NCBI GenBank assembly: GCA_019638625.1
Contig: JAHBTK010000002.1
Location: 558,001-622,000, forward strand
Reading direction: 5' to 3'
From: Chitinophagaceae bacterium
Lineage (GTDB): Bacteria > Bacteroidota > Bacteroidia > Chitinophagales > Chitinophagaceae
DNA length: 64,000 nt
This document shows positions 16,658 to 25,933 of this stretch, in pieces; the stretch's first letter is position 1; the number at the start of each line of letters is the position of its first letter. The position numbers were made by a program, and so were the translations under genes. Under the pieces are notes generated by a model. The model was not told the origin of the DNA. It ran no database searches and saw only the letters and a list, made by a program, of their open reading frames with translations.

Positions 16658-19600
16658 TTAAAAGAATGTTGGAAGACTACCGGCTGTTTCCACCTTGCTC
16701 CTCCCGTTCGTAAGTTTTATTACGCGGATCTGCGCGGGGATCCGCTCGGTCATTTCTTCTACGTGAGAGATCACTCCAACCTTACGTCCCTGGTTATGCA
16801 GCCTGTCCAGGGCATCCATTACAATAGCTAATGTCATAGGGTCCAGTGAGCCGAAGCCTTCATCAATAAAAAGAGACTCTACTTTTATCTCGTTGGAGGA
16901 AAGTGAGGCCAGTCCCAATGCCAATGCAAGCGATACCAGGAAAGATTCTCCACCGGACAAAGAATAGATGGTGCGGATCTCATCTCCCATATCCCTGTCT
17001 GTTACCTGCAGGCTGAGCGACCCCGGAATGCGCTGCATAAAATACCTTTTTGAGAGGTTAGCGAGGTGAACATTGGCATATGCCAGCAATGCGTCCAGCG
17101 TGTATTCCTGGGCTACCTGCCGGAACTTTTTACCGTCCGCTGAACCTACCAGTTCATTTAGTTTTTCCCAGTTCTCCGCCACTTCCTGCCGGGCGATTAT
17201 CTGCGTCTGCAACTTACCTACCCTTTTCCGGTTTTCTTCATCCTGGCGTAAACGCAGCCTGATCTCGTTCAACTGTTCTCTTTCTTTCTCCAGTGTAGCT
17301 TCCCCGGCTTCTTTCAGCAATATCAGTTCTTCCAGTGGTCTGTCAGACAGGCGCTTTTGCTCATGGTTAGTGAGTATTTTGTTTCTTTCTTGAAAAGCCG
17401 TTTCGCTCCTGGTTACCTGGTCATTTATTTCATTCAGCAGTTTTCTTTCCTCTTCCAACCAGTCATGGGTATATACCAGTAAGGATTCCAGTTGCGCCTC
17501 CTCCATATCCGTACCGTTTTGCCGGTTGTATTGGCCCAGCCAATCCTGTACCTGTTTCGCATAAACAGTTTTTTGTTGTCCCTGCATTAAAATGAGTTGC
17601 TGCAATTGTTCCAGGCGGGCAGACAGCTTGGTTTGTTCGGTTTTCAAGCTATCCAATTGCTGCTTTTTCTCGTTCAGGATATCCGCTGCAACGTCAGTTG
17701 TCCCCGCAAGCCTTTCCTCCACAAATTGTACGGGTTCCCCATCAAATATTTTTTTTCTTTCGGTATATAGCTTGTCGAAACCTACCCTGTAAGTGGTTAG
17801 TTCCTTGTTTCTTTCTTCCAGCATTCCGCGGTCGCTATCTACCTGCACCTGCAGTTGTACAATATTCGTTTGTTCTATAATATTGTCCTTTTCCGCTTTT
17901 GCCAGTCTTTCTTCCTGTGTTCGCCATTGCTGCGCAAAGTCTTTGATTTTTTGCACAAACACTGTTGTATCAGTTTTCCAGTGCTGCATCCAGTCTTTTC
18001 CCGAAAAATAAGGCGACAATGTTTCTTCCACCACCGCCAATTGCTGCAAAGCTTTTTCTTTTTCCCTGGTCAGTCTCGCGATAGTCTCTGTTACCGAAGT
18101 GATACTTCTGCCGGTATCTTTCAACCGGTTGGCAATCCTGTCCAGTTCCTTTTCCAGAACGGTTATTCTTTGCCGGCGGAGCTCTGCCTGTTTATTCAGA
18201 TCCCGGTATTCATCCAGTTGTTGCTGCAGGTTCAATTTTTCTTTTCTTATTCCCTCCAGTTTTTGCGGTAACCAGCCTGTCTTCTTTTCATCTTCATCAG
18301 GCATTTCATCCAGCAAGGGAACAAATGCCTGCCATTTTTGTTCCAGTGTTGATATTTGCAGTTTTTTTTGTTGCAGGCTTTTCTGATGTCCTGCTATCCT
18401 GCCAGCCAGTTCTTTTTCTGTTTGCTGAATGGCAGATAATTTTTGCAATTGGTCTTTGTATTCCTCGTTGGCGTTTGCCAGCTTTACTTCCAACGCTTTG
18501 ATAACATTGTTCAGCACAGGGTTATGTAATGCAAAAGGATGTTCCCTGCTGCCGCAAACAGGACAGGGCGAACCATCTATAAGCTGTTCCCGCAGGCTGG
18601 TTACATTTTCCGCGGCTTGTATCAGCGCATCCTTCACCATGGATTCCGCCGTTTGTTTCTTAACTTCCGCAGTAACCAGTTCATGCTCGGACCGTTCCAA
18701 CAGTATCGTGGTTTCCTGCTGCTGAAGCTGGCTTTCAGCCATTTCCTTCTCCAGCAAATTAAACTCTTCCTTCGCGTGGTAAAGGTCCTTCCATACATCT
18801 GCAGCCTGCCTGGTGCTATCAAGATTACTGTCGGCATTCTTTAAAGCTTCTTCTATATCCTCAGGAGAATATTGTAAAAGTCCGTCCTGTAATTTTTTCC
18901 ATTCGCCGTTCACAATCTCCCACTCTTCCCTGAAAGTACCGGTTTGTTCTTCCAGCAGTATTTTTTCCTTATCCGCCGCTGCTAAGTTTTCTTCCTCTTT
19001 CCTGATCAGCTCTCCGGTTTCACGGGTGTCCGTAATATATCTCTCCGCATCGGTAAGTTTTGATATGATCAGGCTGACATTTTCTGCAACCGGTTCCCTT
19101 TGCCGGTTTGTTTCCTTCCACCGGGTGATTTCCGCAATCAGACCCGCCAGCTTGTCCGCCTCTTTTTTTGATGCTGTCAATTGCTGGGAAGAGAGGTTAT
19201 ACCGGCTGTTGATCGCTTCCACTTCCTGTTCCCGCTGAACAATCTGTCCCTTTCTTTCGCTGATCAATACATCCAGTTCCCTGGCTTTCTGTATGAGGGG
19301 TATGGCCGCTGTCTCCTGCTTTTCCTTCTCTTTCCAATCCTGTTCAGCGGCTTCAATTGCCAGCAATACCTTTTCATTCTGTTCTTCCAGGGATTTTAGT
19401 GCCTGTCTTTCTATCTCCGCTTCCGCGATCGTATTCTTTTCCTGCCGCTTCAGTTCCCGGAGGTTCTCCATCCAGGTCCTGGTTGTTTGCACCGCTTCCA
19501 CCTGTTTCAGCAACAATTCCCTGGAAGCAGACTGCTGCCTGTTTATCCTTGCAGACTCCCAAAGCTGCTTTGTTTTGTCAACATCCGCCCGGAGTATTTT

Positions 19601-20404
19601 TAATTGTTCCCACCACACTGCTTCCTTCAGTAGCCCGGATAGTTCCTGTGCAGTACGCTCCGACTGAAGCTTATATGCCTGCTCCTGGTCTTTGTAACCC
19701 CGTATTTCTTCCTCTGTGAATACCTTTATGCCTCCCGCTTCCTGTGTCAGCATCTGCAGTTCCTGTGCTGCCAGTTTAGCCTTTTCAAACACCAGCATGG
19801 ATATTTCCGAATATATCCGGATACCCGTAAGTTTTTCCAGCAGCGATGCTTTTTCGTCTTTACCCGCTTTCAGAAAAGCGGTGAAGTCGCCCTGTGCCAG
19901 CAATACCGACCGGGTAAACTGTTCAAAACTCAATCCTGCCAGGCGTTCAATATCTTCCAGGGTTTCTTTTTTGCGCCCCGTCAAAACAGTTCGCGTGGTA
20001 ATATTTTCCAGTTTCACAGTATCTCCCTGCAGCTTCCCATCAGGTTTACCCCCGGCCCTTCTCACATACCATCCGGCCCGATAGTGATCGCCGTCGGTTC
20101 CCACAAAGTCTACTTCGGCTGCTCCTTCCGCTGCTCCATCTCTCAATATGGCACGCACATCTTTCTGGTTGATCGTCGCTCCTTCCACATCCGCGATGTT
20201 CACGTTTTCTGTTGCCTGCGAATAGCGGGGCGTTTTGGCATACAGCGCCAGGCATAATGCATCCAGGATGGTAGATTTGCCGGCGCCGGTAGGCCCGGTA
20301 ATAGCAAAAATACCGGCCGACTTCAACGGCTCTTTTGTGAAGTCTATTTCGGTCATCCCTTCCAGTGAGGCAAGATTTTTTATGCGTATGGCCAATATCT
20401 TCAT
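16658..20404 (-). CDS. sbcC: Nuclease SbcCD subunit C (SMC-like ATPase)
   Basis: A 1248-residue SMC/Rad50-type ATPase. Walker A is GPTGAGKSTILD (residues 37-48), with a Q-loop region at LLAQGDFTAFLKAG. The centre consists of two long coiled coils meeting at a zinc hook, SPCPVCGSREHPF (CPVC near residue 616). The C-terminal lobe carries the signature YSLSGGESFLVSLALALGLA and Walker B SLFIDEGFGSLD. With SbcD it forms the complex that opens hairpins and protein-blocked DNA ends. It lies 3 bases downstream of sbcD, so the pair is one operon. The stop is 47 bases from the convergent SelW-like gene. The length is somewhat above the E. coli protein, within the family range. Confidence 0.95.
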   Translation of the reverse strand: MKILAIRIKNLASLEGMTEIDFTKEPLKSAGIFAITGPTGAGKSTILDALCLALYAKTPRYSQATENVNIADVEGATINQKDVRAILRDGAAEGAAEVDFVGTDGDHYRAGWYVRRAGGKPDGKLQGDTVKLENITTRTVLTGRKKETLEDIERLAGLSFEQFTRSVLLAQGDFTAFLKAGKDEKASLLEKLTGIRIYSEISMLVFEKAKLAAQELQMLTQEAGGIKVFTEEEIRGYKDQEQAYKLQSERTAQELSGLLKEAVWWEQLKILRADVDKTKQLWESARINRQQSASRELLLKQVEAVQTTRTWMENLRELKRQEKNTIAEAEIERQALKSLEEQNEKVLLAIEAAEQDWKEKEKQETAAIPLIQKARELDVLISERKGQIVQREQEVEAINSRYNLSSQQLTASKKEADKLAGLIAEITRWKETNRQREPVAENVSLIISKLTDAERYITDTRETGELIRKEEENLAAADKEKILLEEQTGTFREEWEIVNGEWKKLQDGLLQYSPEDIEEALKNADSNLDSTRQAADVWKDLYHAKEEFNLLEKEMAESQLQQQETTILLERSEHELVTAEVKKQTAESMVKDALIQAAENVTSLREQLIDGSPCPVCGSREHPFALHNPVLNNVIKALEVKLANANEEYKDQLQKLSAIQQTEKELAGRIAGHQKSLQQKKLQISTLEQKWQAFVPLLDEMPDEDEKKTGWLPQKLEGIRKEKLNLQQQLDEYRDLNKQAELRRQRITVLEKELDRIANRLKDTGRSITSVTETIARLTREKEKALQQLAVVEETLSPYFSGKDWMQHWKTDTTVFVQKIKDFAQQWRTQEERLAKAEKDNIIEQTNIVQLQVQVDSDRGMLEERNKELTTYRVGFDKLYTERKKIFDGEPVQFVEERLAGTTDVAADILNEKKQQLDSLKTEQTKLSARLEQLQQLILMQGQQKTVYAKQVQDWLGQYNRQNGTDMEEAQLESLLVYTHDWLEEERKLLNEINDQVTRSETAFQERNKILTNHEQKRLSDRPLEELILLKEAGEATLEKEREQLNEIRLRLRQDEENRKRVGKLQTQIIARQEVAENWEKLNELVGSADGKKFRQVAQEYTLDALLAYANVHLANLSKRYFMQRIPGSLSLQVTDRDMGDEIRTIYSLSGGESFLVSLALALGLASLSSNEIKVESLFIDEGFGSLDPMTLAIVMDALDRLHNQGRKVGVISHVEEMTERIPAQIRVIKLTNGRSKVETAGSLPTFF

Positions 20405-20407
20405 GTG

Positions 20408-21652
20408 TTATCTTTCCTTTGCAGCCGCCTCCTGCATTACCTGGTTAAATAATTGCAGCAGGTTATCAGGCGCCTCCGTATTGTATTTAGAAAAATAAAG
20501 CTTGGAGAAAAGATCTCCGGGTTTCAGTTCGGTCAAAGCATCCCGGGTAACCGGCTGGTTTTCTTTTTCATCTCCCTTCTTATAAGGCCGGGCGGACTCT
20601 ATCCTGGCCAGACGCACCTGCTTATCCTTTAACGCTTCTTCTATCTTATGGCGGAGCGCCGGCTCCGGCCCATCCAGTAACACCCTTACTTCCAGGTAGG
20701 GAGCGGTTGTCAAATCTCCGGTACAGGACGGAAGTTGTTGTAAAAGACCCAGCACCTCCGGTAACAATGCCGGCTTTTCGGGAATGCGTTGCAAAGGCAC
20801 CCGGACAGGCACCGGGATACCGGTCAGGTTCCGGAGACTTCCATCTTCTATTTCAAAACTCACAATTTCATGCACATAGCCCCGCTCCGAAAAAGACATA
20901 GGCAGGGGGCTCCCGGAATACCTTATGATCCCTTTTGCATCCAATGCCTGTGCCTTATGAATATGTCCCAATGCCACATATAACAATTCCGGCGCAAAAG
21001 TGTTCGCTTTAATTCCTTCCACACCGCCCATTATCGGCCGTTCCGAGGTATCCATCTCCGTTATGTCTGCATTTTGTACATGCAGGTGCCCCATAGCTAC
21101 CAGGGATTGCCCGTTTTTCAGCTTCTTTTTGGCATACGATGCCAACTCCCGGTACAGGGCCGCCACTCCTTCGGTATAACTGTTGGCAGCATCCGGAATG
21201 ACGGGGTAGTCACCCATTCGCAGGAAAGGAACCGCCAGGCAAAGTACTTCCGTTTCGCCTTGTCGGTTATGCAACGGAATGATCATTTTCTCATAGTCAA
21301 TAGCGCCATCTGCCGTACGCTCTATCACCCCTACAATATGGATATTAGAAGATTCGAGCAGGGGTTTGGGCGCTTCCAGCCGCGCAGCGGAATCGTGATT
21401 GCCGGCGGTTACTACAATCTGCAGACCCGGGCTCGCTTTTACCACCCGGTTTAAAAAACTGTAAAACATCTTTATGGATGCAGCAGAAGGATTGGCAATA
21501 TCAAATACATCTCCGCTGATGAGCAGTACATCGGCTTTTTCATGCACCACCGCATCCGTCAGCCAGTTCAGGAACTGCTGATGTTCATAAGTCCGATCGT
21601 ATGCGTAAAACAACTGTCCGATATGCCAGTCAGCAGTATGCAGAATTTTCAT
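20408..21652 (-). CDS. sbcD: Nuclease SbcCD subunit D (Mre11-like)
   Basis: A 414-residue calcineurin-like metallophosphoesterase, the nuclease partner of SbcC. All phosphoesterase motifs are present: LHTADWHIGQ at the N-terminus, LLISGDVFD, TAGNHDSAARLE, GHLHVQNA and ALGHIHKAQ, which supply the two-metal site. A C-terminal SbcD domain follows. The start is placed at the ATG of MKILHTADWHIG, which agrees with other SbcD proteins; a TTG three codons upstream is less likely. The complex cuts DNA hairpins and double-strand ends with ATP. A very strong inverted repeat stands in the upstream region, the type of structure this enzyme attacks. Confidence 0.95.
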   Translation of the reverse strand: MKILHTADWHIGQLFYAYDRTYEHQQFLNWLTDAVVHEKADVLLISGDVFDIANPSAASIKMFYSFLNRVVKASPGLQIVVTAGNHDSAARLEAPKPLLESSNIHIVGVIERTADGAIDYEKMIIPLHNRQGETEVLCLAVPFLRMGDYPVIPDAANSYTEGVAALYRELASYAKKKLKNGQSLVAMGHLHVQNADITEMDTSERPIMGGVEGIKANTFAPELLYVALGHIHKAQALDAKGIIRYSGSPLPMSFSERGYVHEIVSFEIEDGSLRNLTGIPVPVRVPLQRIPEKPALLPEVLGLLQQLPSCTGDLTTAPYLEVRVLLDGPEPALRHKIEEALKDKQVRLARIESARPYKKGDEKENQPVTRDALTELKPGDLFSKLYFSKYNTEAPDNLLQLFNQVMQEAAAKER

Positions 21653-21666
21653 CGGTAACAAAATTA

Positions 21667-21778
21667 ACTAATGCTAAGTTAAACGTATTGTAGTTTTATA
21701 GTAGCCACGGATGCACGAATAAATATTCGTGCATCCGTGGCATATTATACTACATTTTAAATTTAACATAGTACTAAT
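21667..21778. repeat. Long near-perfect palindrome upstream of sbcDC
   Basis: The core GCCACGGATGCACGAATA (21704-21721) and its exact reverse complement (21724-21741) are separated by only AA, giving an 18-bp perfect stem. Flanking sequence extends the symmetry imperfectly, with about 15 of 21 positions matching at the outer ends, so each arm is about 55 bp. It lies between the sbcD start and the divergent doxX-like gene. There is no T-tract next to it. It may be an extragenic palindrome or miniature element, and could form a cruciform. Confidence 0.75.
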
Positions 21779-21845
21779 TTTAATATAGCATTATCTTCGG
21801 TTATCATATAGCCTATGAGGTATTAATTCTATAAATAATAACCAC

Positions 21846-22262
21846 ATGCCGGCACAAAATACTTTGACGAAAACCCAGCAGACGGGGATCGCCTTTATCC
21901 GTATCATCACAGGTGGATTATTAGCCTATCATGGCTGGGAAGTATTCAATGCCTCCCTGATGAACGAATATGCGCAATGGGAAATATTCAAAAACATGCC
22001 CTTCGGTAAAACAATGGTATACGCAGGAAAGGCAGCGGAACTGATAGGTGGATTGCTGTTAGCATTCGGTCTTTTTACCCGCCTGGGCGCCCTGATCATC
22101 ATAGTCACACTGTCGTATATCGCGTTTTTCGTAGGCTCCGGTAAGATCTGGTACCAGGATCAGCATCCTTTCCTGTTTGTATTACTGGCTTTCCTGTTTT
22201 TAATCCTGGGACCGGGACACTACAGTCTTGACAAATTACGCAGCAAACGGAAAAGATCATAA
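21846..22262 (+). CDS. DoxX-family membrane protein
   Basis: A 138-residue protein with four hydrophobic helices, matching the DoxX/DoxD-like four-helix membrane family. Typical segments are TGIAFIRIITGGLLAYHGWE in helix 1, YAGKAAELIGGLLLAFGLFT around helix 2-3 and a final FVLLAFLFLILGPGHYSLD, where the GPG-S-D ending is characteristic. The family has been linked to thiosulfate oxidation and to redox or detoxification complexes, but most members are uncharacterised. It is divergent from sbcD across the palindrome. The following YdeI-like gene starts 94 bases downstream, so a shared transcript is possible. Confidence 0.85.
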   Translation: MPAQNTLTKTQQTGIAFIRIITGGLLAYHGWEVFNASLMNEYAQWEIFKNMPFGKTMVYAGKAAELIGGLLLAFGLFTRLGALIIIVTLSYIAFFVGSGKIWYQDQHPFLFVLLAFLFLILGPGHYSLDKLRSKRKRS

Positions 22263-22356
22263 TGAAGATGATGCGTTTTCTCGGATAACCATTTCTGCGG
22301 CAAAGTTATTGCTGATCCTATCAGGCAGAAAAACAGATTGTTTTAACTTTAGTACC

Positions 22357-22872
22357 ATGATCACTTTTACAGCCACTATAAAGAAGTTTGCAGAAAATGC
22401 TGAGAAAACCGGCTGGTCGTTTATTGAGATCCCGGCTGAAACTGCGCAAAAAATAAAGGCTGATACTAAAAAATCCTTCCGGGTAAAAGGGAAACTGGAT
22501 GACCATCCCATAGCGGGTGTGAGCCTGATGCCGATGGGCGGCGGTGACTTCATCCTGACAGTCAATGCCGGTATGCGCAAAGCGCTGCGTAAACAAGCCG
22601 GCGCCACCATTAAAGTGCAACTGGAGTTTGATAAAACCGAATACCAGTTAGTGCCTGAACTGGTTGAATGCCTGCAGGATGAACCGGGGGCGCTGGAGTT
22701 TTTCCACAGTCTTCCCCGCAGCCATCAGAACTATTTCTCCAGGTGGATTGAAAGCGCCAAAACAGATGTTACCAGGGCCAAAAGAATTGCCATGACGGTA
22801 GATGCTGCTGTGCGGAAATGGGGGTATGGCGAAATGATACGGGCGGCCAAAGCTGCTAAAGACCAAATATGA
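22357..22872 (+). CDS. DUF1905 / YdeI-OmpD-associated family protein
   Basis: A 171-residue protein. The ATG of MITFTATIKKF is chosen because DUF1905 domains begin this way and the in-frame upstream codons overlap the end of the previous gene. Residues 1-95 form the DUF1905 beta-barrel domain (FRVKGKLDDHPIAGVSLMPMG, then KALRKQAGATIKVQLEFD). The C-terminal part is the OmdA/YdeI helical domain, with LPRSHQNYFSRWIESAKTD and RAKRIAMTVDAA as hallmarks. E. coli YdeI has been reported in antimicrobial-peptide and bacteriocin tolerance; the biochemical role of the family is not known. No signal peptide is visible. Confidence 0.88.
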   Translation: MITFTATIKKFAENAEKTGWSFIEIPAETAQKIKADTKKSFRVKGKLDDHPIAGVSLMPMGGGDFILTVNAGMRKALRKQAGATIKVQLEFDKTEYQLVPELVECLQDEPGALEFFHSLPRSHQNYFSRWIESAKTDVTRAKRIAMTVDAAVRKWGYGEMIRAAKAAKDQI

Positions 22873-22968
22873 ACAATAGTTTCCTTACGCGGTAAACCGG
22901 TTTCAAATGTACGGACGCTTCTGTTTTATGAGTAATGAACCTGATATTTGCAGATAGAATGTTTAAAA

Positions 22969-23700
22969 ATGACTGCAAATAAACCCACTTTATATACCAT
23001 ACTCTCTCCGGCACTATTGAACCTGTACGATACACACCATTCAGTGGTGGTAATAATCGACGTACTACGGGCCACTTCCACTATTGCGACGGCATTATAC
23101 AACGGCGCCGAAACGGTGATGCCGGTGGACAGCCTGGAAAAATGTATCGCCCTGGGTAAATCTACCGGTGGTATCACCGCAGGCGAGCGGGAAGGCAGGG
23201 TTATTGAAGGTTTGCAGCACGGTAATTCACCATTGGAATACCACCGGGAGTTTATAAAAAACAAAACACTGGTACTGACCACCACCAACGGAACCAAACT
23301 TCTGCATATGGCGCTGGAAAGCGGTGCAGAAAACATTGTAACAGGCGCCTTTTCCAATTTATCCGCAGTTGTCGGCCATCTTATCAGCCGGCAACAAAAT
23401 GTAATCCTGGCCTGCGGCGCCTGGAAGGACAGGATAAATATTGAAGATACCCTGTTTGCCGGCGCTGTTGTAGACAGGGTGAAGGGGCATTTTCAAATAG
23501 ATTGTGACGCTTCTTCCATAGCACATTCTGTTTATACGGAAGCCGGACCGGATTTATTCTCCTATGTGAAAACCAAACATGCTTCTCACTATATTCGCCT
23601 GAGCAGTTATGGATTGGAGGAAGATATCCGGTATTGCCTGACCCCGGATACAGCCAACGTTCTGCCGGTATATTCCAACGGGAAACTATCTGTTGGATAA
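22969..23700 (+). CDS. comB: 2-phosphosulfolactate phosphatase family protein (ComB-like)
   Basis: A 243-residue protein of the ComB family. The ATG of MTANKPTLYTIL is preferred; a TTG seven codons earlier is the alternative. Family motifs are VVIIDVLRATSTIATAL, GERDG-like AGEREGRVIEG, NSPLEY and LTTTNGTKLLH, followed by CGAWKDRINIEDTLFAGAVV. In methanogens ComB removes phosphate from 2-phosphosulfolactate during coenzyme M synthesis. Bacteria without coenzyme M carry homologues, where sulfolactate may serve sulfonate metabolism. No ComA-like synthase is in the window, so the substrate here is uncertain. The next gene begins 139 bases downstream. Confidence 0.85.
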   Translation: MTANKPTLYTILSPALLNLYDTHHSVVVIIDVLRATSTIATALYNGAETVMPVDSLEKCIALGKSTGGITAGEREGRVIEGLQHGNSPLEYHREFIKNKTLVLTTTNGTKLLHMALESGAENIVTGAFSNLSAVVGHLISRQQNVILACGAWKDRINIEDTLFAGAVVDRVKGHFQIDCDASSIAHSVYTEAGPDLFSYVKTKHASHYIRLSSYGLEEDIRYCLTPDTANVLPVYSNGKLSVG

Positions 23701-23839
23701 GTGTTTTTGCCTGGACCTTCGATTCCGGCAGTTGTCCATGATCATAGTTTTACAGTTAGCTGTAAAATCAGAATTTGTTCTTTGCCGGATAAGGAAAAAT
23801 AGGGAACTTAGTCTGCTACATTATCAAACCATATGCAAT

Positions 23840-24946
23840 ATGAATACTCGTCGAGATTTCCTGTATAAAGTATCTATGGGCTTAGGGGCATTAGCGGTAA
23901 GCCCGTTTTCTTCCAACGCTTCCCCATACCCTTATGCGCCTTCTAAAAATACGCTGCGCGTTGCCCTGATGGGGTTGGGTGGATATGCCAATATTGTGGC
24001 AAGGGCCATGAAAGAATGCCGGCTGGCAACACTAACAGGGATCATTACGGGTACGCCTTCCAAGATTGAACAATGGCAGAAAAACTACAATATCCCCAAC
24101 AGGAATATTTACAACTACGATAACGTTCAAAATATAGCCAACAATCCCGAAATAGACCTGGTATATATTACAACGCCCAATTCGCTGCATTACAAACATG
24201 TATTACAGATAGCCGCTACCGGCAAACATGTGATATGCGAAAAACCCGTAGCGGACAATGCTCAGCAAGCCAGGGAAATGATAGCAGCCTGTAAAAAAGC
24301 CGGTGTAAAGTTTTATATCGGGTACCGTCTTCATTTTGAACCGCATACCAGGGAAATCATCCGCATGCGGGAGGCGGGCGAATTCGGGAAGATCAAATAC
24401 GTGGATAATTTTATGGGCTTCCGCATAGGCGACCCCAACCAATGGCGGTTGAAACATGCGCTGGCAGGCGGAGGAGCCATCATGGACGTGGGAGTATATT
24501 CGTTGAACGGCGCCCGTTATGCTACGGGAGAAGAGCCGATATGGGTAACCGCGCAGGAAGTGAAAACCGATCCGGTGAAATTTGCAGAAGTGGATGAAAC
24601 GGTATTATTTCAATTGGGCTTTCCCAGCGGTGCTGTTGCCAATTGTGGTTGTACCTATAATTACAATTATGCGGAGCGATTGTTCCTGTCAGGGGAAAAA
24701 GGCTTTGCCGAATTAAGACCGGCTTTTGGTTACGGACCGATAAAGGGAACTACTCACCTGGGGCCGCTCAATCAACCCGTACGAACACACCAGGCGCTGC
24801 AAATGGACGGCATCGCGGATTGTATCCTGAACAACAAACCCGATCCTAATGTATCGGGTGAAGAGGGGTTGAAAGATATGATCGCCATTGATGCCATCTA
24901 CGAATCGCTCAGAAAAGGTGGTGCAAAAATTTTAATTAACCAGTAG
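23840..24946 (+). CDS. Gfo/Idh/MocA-family oxidoreductase with Tat signal
   Basis: A 368-residue NAD(P)-dependent oxidoreductase. The ATG of MNTRRDFLYKVSMGLGALAV is chosen because it opens a twin-arginine signal peptide (TRRDFL); the longer in-frame extension would bury it. After the signal comes a Rossmann fold with VALMGLGGYANIV, the sheet IDLVYITTPNSLHY, and the conserved CEKPV where Lys contacts the sugar and cofactor. The C-terminal alpha/beta domain includes GGGAIMDVGVYSLNGARY. Such enzymes act on sugars, inositols or glycosidic bonds. Tat export suggests a folded, cofactor-loaded periplasmic enzyme, as in Nag-type glycosidase-like members. Its substrate cannot be told from context. Confidence 0.88.
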   Translation: MNTRRDFLYKVSMGLGALAVSPFSSNASPYPYAPSKNTLRVALMGLGGYANIVARAMKECRLATLTGIITGTPSKIEQWQKNYNIPNRNIYNYDNVQNIANNPEIDLVYITTPNSLHYKHVLQIAATGKHVICEKPVADNAQQAREMIAACKKAGVKFYIGYRLHFEPHTREIIRMREAGEFGKIKYVDNFMGFRIGDPNQWRLKHALAGGGAIMDVGVYSLNGARYATGEEPIWVTAQEVKTDPVKFAEVDETVLFQLGFPSGAVANCGCTYNYNYAERLFLSGEKGFAELRPAFGYGPIKGTTHLGPLNQPVRTHQALQMDGIADCILNNKPDPNVSGEEGLKDMIAIDAIYESLRKGGAKILINQ

Positions 24947-25039
24947 GGACATAGCTATAAAAGTTCCGGACTCTTTTAAGTCAGTTGCATTTCTCACAAC
25001 CTGCTACGCAGAGCTTAAAACGCTCTTCACAAGTCTGGC

Positions 25040-25069
25040 ACAAAAGAAAACCCCGGTAGAAACCGGGGT
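25040..25069 (-). terminator. Rho-independent terminator of the yicC-gldH-kinase-regulator operon
   Basis: Read on the minus strand, CCCCGGT/ACCGGGG pair around a 4-nt loop, followed by TTTTCTTTT. It lies about 140 bases downstream of the response-regulator stop and faces the convergent oxidoreductase gene. Confidence 0.7.
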
Positions 25070-25210
25070 CGCTGCGATTCAAACGATTGATTTACCCATT
25101 TACTTGAGAAACTTGTAAAATGAATTACTTGTGCTCTATTGAAGGCAAAGAAATACCCTTTGTATTATCAAACTGTTAACGGGAAGTAATGAAAATGTAA
25201 TGGGAATAGC

Positions 25211-25921
25211 TTACTGGCTGGTAAATTTGTAACCCACTCCTCTTATAGAATGAAAGTGACGCGGGCTACGGCTGTCTTCTTCAAAATACTTTCTGAAGCT
25301 AAGGATAAAATTGTCTACGGTGCGGGTAGTAGGATATACGTTATATCCCCATACTGACTGCAGAATTTTTTCACGCGGCACTACGTCGTTCCTGTTCTCC
25401 AGCAACAACTTCAGCAACATCGCCTCCTTTTTACTAAGTGCGATGGTCTCCCCACGAAAGTTTACAGCCGACTGTGCTTTAAAATCTACCTTATTTTTAC
25501 CAAACTGGTAATATTCATCAATGGTCTCTTTTTCCTGCAGCTTCTTGTTTTTACTGATGAGTTTCTTTACTCTCAACAGGAGCTCCTCCAGATTGAAAGG
25601 TTTGGTAATATAGTCATCAGCGCCTTTTTTTAACCCCAGCACCTTCTCCGCACTGCTACTCTTAGCGCTCAGCATTAATATAGGAACTTCATTATTATTT
25701 AACCGCACATTTTCAGCAACGCCAATACCGTCAATACCAGGTATCATGATATCCAGAATGATCAGGTCAAAATACTCTTCGGAAATCTTTTTCAAAGCCT
25801 CCGTGCCGTCAGAGGCGCAACTCACTTCATATCCCTCCAACTCAAGATTCAGCTTGAGCGCTTCCTGCAGGTTTTCCTCGTCTTCTACCAGCAGTATATA
25901 TCCCTGTGCTTTTGTAGTCAT
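25211..25921 (-). CDS. OmpR-family response regulator
   Basis: A 236-residue two-domain regulator. The receiver has the acidic pair Asp14/Glu15, the phospho-acceptor Asp57 in LIILDIMIPG, the switch Ser in MLSAKSS and Lys107 in YITKPF. The output domain is a winged helix of the Trans_reg_C type, with LSKKEAMLLKLLLENRNDVV and a C-terminal DNFILSFRKYFEED, GVGYKF ending. It lies 12 bases downstream of a histidine kinase gene that must be its partner. It is of the RprY-like class common in Bacteroidota. Being co-transcribed with gldH and yicC, it may respond to envelope or growth state; its targets are unknown. Confidence 0.93.
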   Translation of the reverse strand: MTTKAQGYILLVEDEENLQEALKLNLELEGYEVSCASDGTEALKKISEEYFDLIILDIMIPGIDGIGVAENVRLNNNEVPILMLSAKSSSAEKVLGLKKGADDYITKPFNLEELLLRVKKLISKNKKLQEKETIDEYYQFGKNKVDFKAQSAVNFRGETIALSKKEAMLLKLLLENRNDVVPREKILQSVWGYNVYPTTRTVDNFILSFRKYFEEDSRSPRHFHSIRGVGYKFTSQ

Positions 25922-25933
25922 ATTGTTTGTTTG

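Noticed and set aside
21659..21666. TAATTTTG as -7 box of sbcD on the minus strand
   Set aside because: It matches the consensus but lies only 6 bases from the sbcD ATG and has no -33 partner, so it would give a leaderless message; not called.
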